Under the pieces are notes generated by a model. It worked only from the letters and a program-made list of their open reading frames with translations. It searched no databases and had not been told where the DNA came from. Made by a program: the position numbers and the translations under genes. Below, one piece after another: positions 1 to 6,503 of a stretch of 10,867 nucleotides of DNA; position 1 is the first letter of the stretch, and each line of letters begins with the position of its first letter. The DNA comes from Bacillota bacterium (GTDB lineage: Bacteria; Bacillota_E; JAJZYS01; JAJYTV01). The DNA lies in assembly GCA_021845645.1 (NCBI GenBank), contig JAJZVM010000140.1:1-10867 (forward strand), given 5' to 3'.

Positions 1-488
1 AGCCCGTGCACGTCCTGCTGGCGGAAGCGGCCCAGGGCCGCGCTCGAGAGCGGCGTCGCGCTGAGCGTCCGTCCGCCGAGCGTCCAGTGGCCATGGCTCC
101 ACGTGGGGGTCTTGCCCTGCACGATGCCTTGGACCAGATACTCGGTGCCGTTCGGCGCCTTGTCGATGTTGTAGAGCGTGCCGTGGTACGCCTGATGGAG
201 GCTGGTCAGCCGCACGTACGCCCGCCCGTCGTAGAGCACGGCCCCCTGGGGCGCCGCCTGGGGGCTGAACGCCGCCATCGGTGCCGAGAGGCCGCCGATG
301 TAGTTGTCGATCGCGACGGCGGAGAGGTACGGCGGCGCCAGATCCGCGGAGGTCACGAAGCCGATCAGCAGCGCCGAGACCACGATGGCGGCCCAGTAGG
401 GCCTCGTGTAGCGCAGGAGGCGCCGCACCAGGCGCCCGTCGTAGGCCTTGCCGATCGCGTTCTCCTCGCGGAAGTCCTGAACGGACAC
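1..488 (-). CDS. ABC exporter half-transporter, BmrD/TM288-like, N-terminal part (cut by window edge)
   Basis: About 162 residues are visible from a GTG start that directly follows the TAG of the upstream gene. A GGAGG 8 bases before the GTG lies inside the last codons of that gene. After a charged N-terminus, RRLLRYTRPYW looks like the elbow helix and AAIVVSALLIGFVTSADL is the first membrane helix. The motif AVAIDNYIGG near residues 57-66 is typical of type I ABC exporters. It is followed by about 95 polar residues with no second helix before the window ends. A long insert between TM1 and TM2 is what BmrD (YheH) carries as its extracellular domain, so I take this as the catalytically competent partner of the adjacent subunit. 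The nucleotide-binding domain lies outside the window and cannot be checked. Family membership is fairly sure; transported substrate is unknown, with multidrug or lipid-like compounds usual for the family. Confidence 0.85.
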   Translation of the reverse strand, partial: MSVQDFREENAIGKAYDGRLVRRLLRYTRPYWAAIVVSALLIGFVTSADLAPPYLSAVAIDNYIGGLSAPMAAFSPQAAPQGAVLYDGRAYVRLTSLHQAYHGTLYNIDKAPNGTEYLVQGIVQGKTPTWSHGHWTLGGRTLSATPLSSAALGRFRQQDVHG

Positions 489-2252
489 CTAGGCTCCCTC
501 CTCTGCGCGGTGCAGGATGCGTTCCTCGAGGAGCTGGCGATCGTAGAGCTCCTTGTAGCGTCCGCCGAGGCGCAGGAGATCCTGGTGGCGGCCGCGCTCG
601 ACGACCCTGCCGTCCTCGAGGAACAGGATCAGGTCGGCGTGCGAGATGGCGGAGATGCGGTGGGCGATGATGACGTTCGTGCGCCCCTGGCGCTCGCGGC
701 GCAGGGCGGCCAGGATTTCCGCCTCGGTCTGGGTATCGACCGCCGAGAGGCTGTCGTCCAGAAGCAGCACGGGCGGATCCTGGACAAGGGCGCGAGCGAT
801 GGCGACGCGCTGCTTCTGCCCGCCGGAGAGCGTGACGCCGCGCTCGCCCACGAGTGTGTCGTAGCCCTGCGGGAACTCGACGATGTTGTCGTGCACCGCC
901 GCCTCCTCCGCCGCGTGCTCGATCTCGCCGCGGCTGGCGTCGGGCCTCGCGAAGGCGATGTTGTCGGCGATGCTCTCGGAGAACAGGAAGGCGTCCTGCG
1001 GCGCGTAGCCGTACGCGGATCTGAGATCCTCGATGCGCAGGCTTTGGATGTCGTGCCCGTCGAGCAGGACGCTGCCGGCAGGCGCTTCGTACATGCGCAT
1101 CAGGATGTTGGCCAGGGTGGACTTGCCGCTTCCGATCGGTCCGATCACGCCGAGCGTCTGACCCGGCTGGAGGTCGAAGCTCACGCCTTCGAGCGCCGCA
1201 GGCAGTCCCTCGGCGTAGCGGAAGGTGAGGTTGCGCACGGAGATCTGGCCGCGCGGCCCGGGCAGGGCGACGGCGTCCTCCCGCTCCCTGATGTCCGACG
1301 TCACAGAGAAGATGCGGTTGAGGCGCTCCATGGAGGCCGCCCCGCGCTGCAGGACGTTGATTACCCAGCCGGCACCTGCCATCGGCCCGCGCAAGAGCCC
1401 CAGGTAGTAGAGGAACGCGACGTACTCGCCGAGCTGAAGGTGGCCGAGCAGCACCAGGTAGCCGCCGTAGGCGGTGGCGATGGCGAAGGAGATACCGCCG
1501 ATGGCGTCGACGAGCGGGTCAAAGAGGCCCCACACGCGGACGAGCTCCATGTTGCGGCGGACGTAGGCCTGGCTTCTCGCGATGAACTTGCCGCGTTCCG
1601 GCTCCTCCTGCGCGAAGCCCTTGACGACCCGGATGCCGGAGAAGTTCTCCTGCACGTCATCGGTCATGTCGGCGAAGGCCGCCTGCACCTTGATGAACCG
1701 GCGGTGGATCACCTTGCCGAGGCTGCCGGCGACGATGCCGGAGAGCGGCAGGGGCAGCAGGGCGAAGAGCGCCAGGGAGGGGGAGATGGCGCTGAACATG
1801 ATGACGATCGTCGAGACGATCAGGAAGGACGAGTCCACAGAGGCCACCACGCCCATGGCGAACGACATGCGCACGGCCTGCACGTCGTTCGTGGCGTGCG
1901 CCATCAGGTCGCCCACCTTGTGGTGGTTGTAAAAGTTCGCGGAGAGCCCGCTCAGGTGTCCGAACAGCTTGCGCCGCAGCCGGTACTCGATGCGCCTCGA
2001 GGCACCGAAGCAGTTGGTGCGCCAGAAGAAGCGCAGCACCAGAATGAGAAGGCCGGCGACCACCATCGCGATCGCATAGGGAAGCAGCTTCTGCATGGTC
2101 GCGCCCTGCCCTGTCACCGTGTTGACGAACAGGCGCAGGATCTGTGGCGTGATCAGCTGAAGCAGGTCGGCCAGCACCAGGGCGGTCAGACCGAAGATGT
2201 AAAAGCGCAACTCCGGCCTCACTAGGGCGCGGATCTTCAGGAACTGCCGGAT
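489..2252 (-). CDS. ABC exporter half-transporter, BmrC/TM287-like, with degenerate catalytic site
   Basis: A fused membrane-plus-ATPase half-transporter of 587 residues if translation starts at the ATC chosen here, close to BmrC and TM287. Six membrane helices occupy roughly residues 15-310. The nucleotide-binding domain follows: Walker A GPIGSGKST near 370, signature LSGGQKQR, Walker B ending LLLDD at 499-500, then SLSAVD and the H-loop IIAHRIS. The residue after the Walker B aspartate is Asp500 instead of the catalytic glutamate, the hallmark of the degenerate-site subunit in heterodimeric exporters. ATP hydrolysis would therefore depend on the partner encoded immediately downstream. Start: the frame stays open to an ATG at 2531, but that would overlap the divergent gene and add about 90 non-homologous residues. 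The first ordinary start, GTG at 2222, gives 577 residues and removes the elbow helix. The ATC sits 8 bases after AGGGAGG and gives the expected N-terminus. No convincing promoter is visible in the 144-base divergent spacer. Confidence 0.93.
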   Translation of the reverse strand: MRQFLKIRALVRPELRFYIFGLTALVLADLLQLITPQILRLFVNTVTGQGATMQKLLPYAIAMVVAGLLILVLRFFWRTNCFGASRRIEYRLRRKLFGHLSGLSANFYNHHKVGDLMAHATNDVQAVRMSFAMGVVASVDSSFLIVSTIVIMFSAISPSLALFALLPLPLSGIVAGSLGKVIHRRFIKVQAAFADMTDDVQENFSGIRVVKGFAQEEPERGKFIARSQAYVRRNMELVRVWGLFDPLVDAIGGISFAIATAYGGYLVLLGHLQLGEYVAFLYYLGLLRGPMAGAGWVINVLQRGAASMERLNRIFSVTSDIREREDAVALPGPRGQISVRNLTFRYAEGLPAALEGVSFDLQPGQTLGVIGPIGSGKSTLANILMRMYEAPAGSVLLDGHDIQSLRIEDLRSAYGYAPQDAFLFSESIADNIAFARPDASRGEIEHAAEEAAVHDNIVEFPQGYDTLVGERGVTLSGGQKQRVAIARALVQDPPVLLLDDSLSAVDTQTEAEILAALRRERQGRTNVIIAHRISAISHADLILFLEDGRVVERGRHQDLLRLGGRYKELYDRQLLEERILHRAEEGA

Positions 2253-2260
2253 GGCGTCTA

Positions 2261-2267
2261 CCTCCCT
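2261..2267 (-). promoter_or_regulatory. Ribosome binding site that supports an ATC start
   Basis: On the minus strand AGGGAGG lies 8 bases before ATC at 2252-2250. It is the only good SD positioned to give the BmrC-like protein its normal N-terminal length. No ATG, GTG or TTG occurs in this frame between the SD and the GTG at 2222, and that GTG is preceded only by weak purine-poor sequence. Confidence 0.5.
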
Positions 2268-2396
2268 GGCACGTAAAATCGCCCCCCGTCGGCAGTAGGC
2301 CGCGGCGGGCAGGGGAAGACTTGCACTTGGACGCGCGGAACGGTCCTCTACCTCCTTCTCGATCGGTCGCGCGGACCCTGCAAGAAGGGATACGAA

Positions 2397-2864
2397 ATGC
2401 TCTATCTTCCGATCCTGCTCCGTCTCGTCCTGGCGGAACCTGCGCTGCGACCGGGAAGCCCCGCGCCGCCCGTCGTGGTGCAGCGCCTTGGCGGCGAAAC
2501 GCAGACGCTGTCGCTCAAGGGGCACCGTCACCTTCTCGTCTTCTTCGCGAGCTGGTGCCGGAACTGCCCGTCGTACCTCAGCTACCTGGCGCGAGACGGG
2601 GCTGTGCGCAGAACGGGCGTCGAGCTCGTGCCCGTCGATCTCCTGCCGTCCGAACTGCCCGGGGACGCGCAGCGGCTATGGCAGCGGCTGAAGAGCCCGG
2701 CGCCGCTCTATCTCGATCGCTATGGCGAAGTGGCGGACGCCTACCAGGTGACGGACCTGCCGACCGCAGTGCTGATCGGTGCTGACGGGCGCATCCAGGC
2801 GGCGCTCGTCGGTGTGCACGGGCGCAAGGACCTGCTGCGTCTATTGCGAGCGCCGCGCGCTTGA
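2397..2864 (+). CDS. Thioredoxin-fold (TlpA/ResA/AhpC-TSA-like) protein
   Basis: A 155-residue protein with a thioredoxin-like redox fold. FFASWCRNC puts the redox-active CxxC at Cys54 and Cys57. TDLPTAVLI carries the cis-proline (Pro122) that packs against the active site. GSPAPPVVV near residues 20-28 resembles the entry strand of TlpA/ResA proteins. The first 13 residues (MLYLPILLRLVLA) are hydrophobic but short, with no basic residues at the very start, so they could be a poor membrane anchor or simply the first strand; localisation is open. The ATG has AAGAAGGG 8 bases upstream. Likely roles are thiol-disulfide exchange on exported or haem-related proteins, or peroxide reduction. No CcdA or cytochrome c maturation gene lies nearby to decide. 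It is divergent from the ABC pair and appears monocistronic, with a hairpin right after its stop. Confidence 0.88.
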   Translation: MLYLPILLRLVLAEPALRPGSPAPPVVVQRLGGETQTLSLKGHRHLLVFFASWCRNCPSYLSYLARDGAVRRTGVELVPVDLLPSELPGDAQRLWQRLKSPAPLYLDRYGEVADAYQVTDLPTAVLIGADGRIQAALVGVHGRKDLLRLLRAPRA

Positions 2865-2900
2865 CCGCGGGGCCCCCTACGGCCCTTGGGGGCAAGCGGT
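2864..2900 (+). terminator. GC-rich hairpin directly after the thioredoxin-like gene
   Basis: ACCGC (2864-2868) pairs with GCGGT (2896-2900), and GCCCCC (2872-2877) pairs with GGGGGC (2888-2893), with a small internal loop and a 10-base apical loop. It begins at the last base of the stop codon. No T-run follows, so it may act as a mRNA 3' end or need Rho; it is not a textbook intrinsic terminator. Confidence 0.4.
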
Positions 2901-3195
2901 GTGGCACGTGTTCGCCGCAACCCGGGCGCGACGGCTGGTCATGGTTTACAATGTTGCCGAGTGGACACGTTCCGCAAGTCGGGAGACTTTGAAAGCGCCC
3001 CCTGGCGCAGGCCGGCCCGATGCTGTCCGATCGCCCAGGACGTCCCCGTGCGGTCGGCGCGTTTCGTCGATGTAGCCAAGGGATCCTTGCAAGCGGCCTT
3101 GCCGGGGAGTCCGAGCGTCCCCAGCCGCTGCCTGCGGGCTCCGTTCCAGTGCCTGCGGGCACGGCCCTGATGCCGCCGACATGCTGATGCCAAGC
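2901..3195 (+). other. Intergenic region, no gene recognised
   Basis: No reading frame here has a credible start, length or recognisable protein. TACAAT at 2947-2952 matches a -10 element at 5 of 6 bases, but no -35-like hexamer lies 16-18 bases upstream. The 11-mer TGCCTGCGGGC occurs twice (3129-3139 and 3150-3160, 21 bases apart); the second copy sits in a small hairpin, GTGCC-TGCG-GGCAC (3149-3162). I see no tRNA and no riboswitch I recognise. The promoter of the downstream MFS-kinase-phosphatase run probably lies here, but I cannot place it. Confidence 0.5.
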
Positions 3196-3204
3196 GGAGG
3201 AGGG
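3196..3204 (+). promoter_or_regulatory. Strong ribosome binding site before a CTG start
   Basis: GGAGGAGGG is among the best SD matches in the window. In the MFS frame the codons after it are CTG at 3209 and CTG at 3212 (7 bases after the SD); the first ordinary start, GTG at 3230, is about 25 bases away. An in-frame TGA at 3185 closes the frame upstream, and no ATG, GTG or TTG occurs between it and 3230. Confidence 0.55.
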
Positions 3205-3211
3205 ACCCCTG

Positions 3212-4540
3212 CTGCGCCCGAATTTCCGCGTGCTCACCGTCTATCTCCTCGGTGTCTTTGTCGGAGCCCTCGACATGGGCATCCTTGGACCGGCGTTTCC
3301 GCTGATCGCGCGCAGCTTCCATGTCTCGCTCGCCTGGATGGCCTGGTCCGTGACCACCTACAGCGTGACCTATGTCGCGGCCACCGTACTCGCCGGTTCC
3401 GCCGGCGATCGGCACGGTCGCAAACGCATGTTTCTCGTCGGCATCGTGGCCTTCGCGGTGGCGTCGACGATTGCGGCGCTCTCGCACGTCTTCTGGGTCT
3501 TCCTGCTCGCGCGTGCGGTGCAGGGTCTCGGGGCGGGTGCCGTCTACCCGAACGCCCAGGCGGAGGGCATGCGGCTCTTCCCGCCGGAGCGCCGCGGCAT
3601 GGCGCTCGGGATCTTCGGCGCGGTCTTCGGCGTGGCGAGCATCGTCGGACCGAACCTCGGCGGTGCCCTGGCGCAATACTTCGGCTGGCCCTCAATCTTC
3701 CTGATCAACATCCCGATTGCCGCCGTGGTGCTCCTTTTGGGTATCGGCCTGCCGGAGTCGGAGCCGTCGCGGCGTCCCGCGCCGGACTTCCTCGCCGGCA
3801 TCGCCTTTGCGCTCGTGCTGGCTTTTGCGCTCGTCTCGCTCGACGACGCCGGCCTCGTGCGCGTCCTGACGGTTCTCGCGGCTTTCGTGCTGCTGGCTGC
3901 GTTCATCTGGCGCGAGCGTCGACCGGAAGGCAGGCCGTTCCTCGACCCGCACGCGATGCGCGGCGTCTCCGGCGCGGCGCTGGTCGCGGGGGCGGCGGTG
4001 GTCGGCGTCGACATGTCGGCGGCGATCTTCGTGCCGACCCTGGCGCAGCAGAACCTCGGACTCAGCGTGCTCGGCTCCGGTGTTTCGATGATGCCCGCCG
4101 CGTTCTCCGCCGCCATCCTCTCGCCGGTTGCCGGCGTGATCTCCGATCGTCTGGGTGGCCGTGGCGTGGTGCAGGTAGGACTGGTGTTCGCGGCCCTTGG
4201 CGGCGTGCTGCTCGCCCTGCCCGGGCTCACCCTGCTGCGCTTCATCGTGGCGATGCTCGCGTTCGGCGTCGGTACGACGTTCACGATGGGCGGGCCCTTG
4301 AACCGGCTGGCGATCGGTCTCTACCACGAGGAGCAGACCGGGGAGGCGCTCGCGAACGTGGCGGTCTTCCGCTCGGTCGGCATCGCCGCTGGCCCCGTGC
4401 TGCTGACCCTGGCGATGAGCTGGCACCGCTTCGCCGGCATGTTCTCGGCAGTGGCCCTGATCTCAGTCTTGGGCATCGCCGTGTTCCTGCTGGTGCCGGA
4501 CGTGCGGGCCGCATCGCGGCAGGCGGGCGAGGCGTCGTAG
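3212..4540 (+). CDS. MFS drug:H+ antiporter, DHA2-like, 14 transmembrane segments
   Basis: A cytoplasmic-membrane secondary transporter of about 442 residues. I count 14 hydrophobic segments, the number typical of the DHA2 branch. GSAGDRHGRKRM between TM2 and TM3 is MFS motif A, GVASIVGPNLGGAL in TM5 is antiporter motif C, and FLINIPI opens TM6 as in other DHA2 proteins. LDMGILGPAFPLI forms the TM1 signature. A proton-coupled efflux role is the family expectation; the substrate cannot be read from sequence. Start: the strong SD at 3196-3204 fits CTG 3212 (or 3209), which adds RPNFRV ahead of TM1. The conventional alternative is GTG 3230, giving 436 residues beginning at the edge of TM1. The stop is 48 bases before the first kinase-fold gene on the same strand, so it may head that transcript. 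Confidence 0.93.
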   Translation: MRPNFRVLTVYLLGVFVGALDMGILGPAFPLIARSFHVSLAWMAWSVTTYSVTYVAATVLAGSAGDRHGRKRMFLVGIVAFAVASTIAALSHVFWVFLLARAVQGLGAGAVYPNAQAEGMRLFPPERRGMALGIFGAVFGVASIVGPNLGGALAQYFGWPSIFLINIPIAAVVLLLGIGLPESEPSRRPAPDFLAGIAFALVLAFALVSLDDAGLVRVLTVLAAFVLLAAFIWRERRPEGRPFLDPHAMRGVSGAALVAGAAVVGVDMSAAIFVPTLAQQNLGLSVLGSGVSMMPAAFSAAILSPVAGVISDRLGGRGVVQVGLVFAALGGVLLALPGLTLLRFIVAMLAFGVGTTFTMGGPLNRLAIGLYHEEQTGEALANVAVFRSVGIAAGPVLLTLAMSWHRFAGMFSAVALISVLGIAVFLLVPDVRAASRQAGEAS

Positions 4541-4588
4541 CGGCTGCAGACGGGGCGGCCGGAAGAAGGCTTTGACGGGGGTGGCGCG

Positions 4589-5257
4589 GTGGCAAGGCGG
4601 CGCAGATCGCAGGACAGTGGTCTTCTGATCGCCGTCGAAGGACTCGACGGATCGGGGAAGAGCACGCAGATCGAGCTTCTGTTGCGTCATCTTACGCAGC
4701 AGGGGCTGGCGGTCCACCGCAGCAATTGGAACTCGAGTCCCGCGGTCCATCCGCTGATCCGCAAGCTCAAGGCCGAGCGCCGGCTGACGCCGCACGCCTT
4801 CGCCCTTGTCCACGCCGCGGACTTCGCGGACCGCTACGAGCGCGAGATCCTGCCGCGGCTGCGCCTCGGCATCCACGTGCTCTGCGATCGCTACGTGGGC
4901 ACGGCCCTGGCGCGCGACGGTGCGCGCGGCCTCCCACGCGAATGGATCGACAATCTCTACGGCTACGCCCGCCCGGCCGACCTGACGTTCTACTTCCGCG
5001 TGCCGCCGGAGGTGGCCGCCGCCCGCATCCTGCGGGGCCGCCCAGCCTTTTCCCACTACGAGGCCGGTCTCGACCTCGAGCTCTCGGACGATCCATACGA
5101 GAGCTTCCTGCGCTTCCAGAGCCGCGTGGCGGCGCATTACGCTGCGATCGCCGAGGGGCAGGGCTACGACGTGATCGACGCCACCTTGCCGATGCGCGTG
5201 CAGCAGCGGATCGTGCGGGCGCAGGTGCGCCGACTGCTCGCGGAGGGTCCAAGATGA
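4589..5257 (+). CDS. Thymidylate kinase-fold P-loop nucleotide kinase (first of a tandem pair)
   Basis: A 222-residue protein of the dTMP kinase superfamily. A basic N-terminus (MARRRR) precedes strand 1 and an intact Walker A, GLDGSGKST (residues 18-26, Lys24). CDRYVGTALARDGARGL around residues 99-115 carries the DRY motif (Asp100-Arg101-Tyr102) that positions the phosphate acceptor. The stretch RILRGRPAFSHYEAG is the likely lid, followed by the usual F-x-R-x...Y helix. The TREPGG motif that lines the dTMP site in canonical enzymes is not recognisable; NWNSSP stands in its place, so the acceptor may not be dTMP. It starts at GTG 4589 behind a G-rich stretch and overlaps the next gene by ATGA. 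It could be a housekeeping kinase, but the tandem with a Walker A-altered paralogue and the Ppx/GppA partners argue for a specialised role. Confidence 0.88.
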   Translation: MARRRRSQDSGLLIAVEGLDGSGKSTQIELLLRHLTQQGLAVHRSNWNSSPAVHPLIRKLKAERRLTPHAFALVHAADFADRYEREILPRLRLGIHVLCDRYVGTALARDGARGLPREWIDNLYGYARPADLTFYFRVPPEVAAARILRGRPAFSHYEAGLDLELSDDPYESFLRFQSRVAAHYAAIAEGQGYDVIDATLPMRVQQRIVRAQVRRLLAEGPR

Positions 5258-5913
5258 GCGGCGAGGGGCGGCTCATCGTGATCGAGGGTCCGGACGGCGT
5301 CGGGCGCACGAGCGTCGTGCGCCGCGTGCGCGCCGCGCTGGACGCGCAAGGTCTGCAGGTGGTCTACGTGCGGCTCCGGGGATCGGAAGGCATGCGCGTT
5401 CCACTGCGGACGCTGCAGCGCCAGGCGGACATCTCCGAGCGTGCGCTCTTCCTGCTCTATGCCGCCGACCTTTCGGACCTTTGGCGTCACGCGATCGCGC
5501 CAGGCCTCGCGGCGGGAGCCGTGGTGCTCTGCGACCGCTACACGCTCACGCCGGTGGTGCGCCTCGCGGCGCGCGGCGTCGATCCCGCCTGGGGCGAGGA
5601 CGTCCTGTCCTTCCTGCCGCGCCCCGACCTGACCGTGGTGCTCGAAGCGGACGCGCGGCTGCGCCTGCGGCGCATGCTGACGCGACGCCGCTTCCTCACG
5701 CCCAGGGAGTCTGGCTTCGGCGCGACGTTCCGCCGTGACCCGCAAGCGATGCTGGTCCGCTACCAGCGTCAGCTGGACGCCCACTTTCACGGTCGCGTCG
5801 ATGGCCTCAAGGTCCGGGGGGTGGACGCGGCACGCGACCTCGCGCTCGTGGCGGACGCGACCCTGGCGCTCGTGCGTGGGGCACTTCGGGGCCTCGGGGG
5901 CGGTGACGCCTGA
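5254..5913 (+). CDS. Thymidylate kinase-like protein with altered Walker A lysine (second of a tandem pair)
   Basis: 219 residues, evidently a distant paralogue of the preceding protein. The P-loop reads GPDGVGRTS (residues 12-20): Arg18 replaces the lysine that binds the ATP phosphates, encoded by an unambiguous CGC. The rest of the fold is present: CDRY at 93-96 (Asp94-Arg95-Tyr96), a strand DLTVVLEAD after the DR motif, and an arginine-rich lid RRMLTRRRF. VRLRGS replaces the TREPGG-type acceptor loop. The ATG overlaps the TGA of the first kinase and is preceded by GGAGGG 6 bases upstream, so both are likely made together and may heterodimerise, as dTMP kinases are dimers. Lysine-to-arginine in a Walker A usually cripples ATP hydrolysis or transfer, so I infer a regulatory pseudokinase or a kinase using another donor. 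No frameshift or truncation is seen; it looks maintained. Confidence 0.87.
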   Translation: MSGEGRLIVIEGPDGVGRTSVVRRVRAALDAQGLQVVYVRLRGSEGMRVPLRTLQRQADISERALFLLYAADLSDLWRHAIAPGLAAGAVVLCDRYTLTPVVRLAARGVDPAWGEDVLSFLPRPDLTVVLEADARLRLRRMLTRRRFLTPRESGFGATFRRDPQAMLVRYQRQLDAHFHGRVDGLKVRGVDAARDLALVADATLALVRGALRGLGGGDA

Positions 5914-6503
5914 TGGCGGGTGACGCTGGCTCGATCGCCGCGGACGCGGCCGTTGCCGCGACCTGCGCCAAATACGGCAGCGACCGGCGGCACGGCGACC
6001 ACGTCGCGATGCTCGCCCGCCAGATGTTCGAGGCGTTCTCGCCGCTGCACATGCTGGACGAGCCGTATGAGCGCATCCTGGTGCACGCCGCCCTGCTGCA
6101 CGACGTCGGCTACTTCGTCGCCGCCAGGGGACATCACCGGCATAGCGCGTACCTCGTCCTCTATGACCAGGAGATGCGGGACTATCCCCTGGGGGATCGC
6201 GAACTGCTGGCGGGCGTCGTGCGCAACCATCGCAAGCGGCCGAAGGCGGCGCCCAAGGGTTGGCCGAAAGAGCGCAAGCAGGCTCTTCTCTGGCTCTCAG
6301 CTCTCCTGCGGGTCGCCGATTCCCTCGACTATGAGCACAACCAGGCCGCCGGCATCGCGCAGGTCGTGTCCCGTCCGGGAGGCTTCGAGATCGTCGTGCG
6401 CGGCTTCGATCCGAGGCCGTTCGCGGTGCGCATGGCCGACAAGGCGGATCTCCTCGAGAGCCTTTGCGGCGGGTCGGTCCACTTTACGGGTACCTTGCGG
6501 TGA
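5913..6503 (+). CDS. Stand-alone HD-domain protein related to the Ppx/GppA C-terminal domain
   Basis: 196 residues with an HD phosphohydrolase core: His27/His30 in RRHGDHVAMLA, the HD pair His63-Asp64 in HAALLHDVGYF, and Asp136/Asp139 in LLRVADSLDYEH. The run HHRHSAYLV at 74-82 and RNHRKRPK at 104-111 are specific to the C-terminal HD region of exopolyphosphatase/pppGpp phosphatases (Ppx/GppA), not to generic HD proteins. The last 45 residues (PGGFEIVVRGFDPRPF...) resemble the small domain closing that region. This is therefore a free-standing equivalent of the Ppx C-terminal half without the actin-like half. Its ATG overlaps the last base of the upstream stop (TGATG) and its TGA overlaps the start of the Ppx/GppA gene (GTGA). 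Likely metal-dependent nucleotide phosphohydrolase or nucleotide-sensing partner of the next protein; substrate unknown. Confidence 0.88.
   Translation: MAGDAGSIAADAAVAATCAKYGSDRRHGDHVAMLARQMFEAFSPLHMLDEPYERILVHAALLHDVGYFVAARGHHRHSAYLVLYDQEMRDYPLGDRELLAGVVRNHRKRPKAAPKGWPKERKQALLWLSALLRVADSLDYEHNQAAGIAQVVSRPGGFEIVVRGFDPRPFAVRMADKADLLESLCGGSVHFTGTLR

Noticed and set aside
6..2225. A 739-codon open frame on the plus strand opposite the ABC genes
   Set aside because: It is antisense to two clear ABC half-transporters, its protein is Arg/Ala/Asp/Val-rich and low in complexity, and it matches no family. It is a by-product of GC-rich codon use.
2253..2531. N-terminal extension of the ABC subunit to the ATG at 2531
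   Set aside because: It would overlap the divergent thioredoxin-like gene and adds about 90 residues without homology to ABC exporters; the family starts just before the elbow helix.
2947..2952. TACAAT as a promoter -10 for the MFS operon
   Set aside because: No -35-like hexamer at 16-18 bases upstream and no extended -10; it is about 245 bases from the MFS SD.
3692..4426. A 244-codon minus-strand frame inside the MFS gene
   Set aside because: Antisense shadow, rich in Arg, Glu, His and Gln, with no recognisable domain.
3181..4575. A 464-codon plus-strand frame overlapping the MFS gene
   Set aside because: Arg-rich shadow of the MFS coding sequence; the overlapping frame has 14 membrane segments and MFS motifs A and C.
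6464..6499. Upstream TTG start for the Ppx/GppA protein
   Set aside because: It would give a 40-base overlap with the HD gene; GTG 6500 gives the GTGA coupling seen at the other junctions and places the DIGSHS motif at its usual distance from the start.
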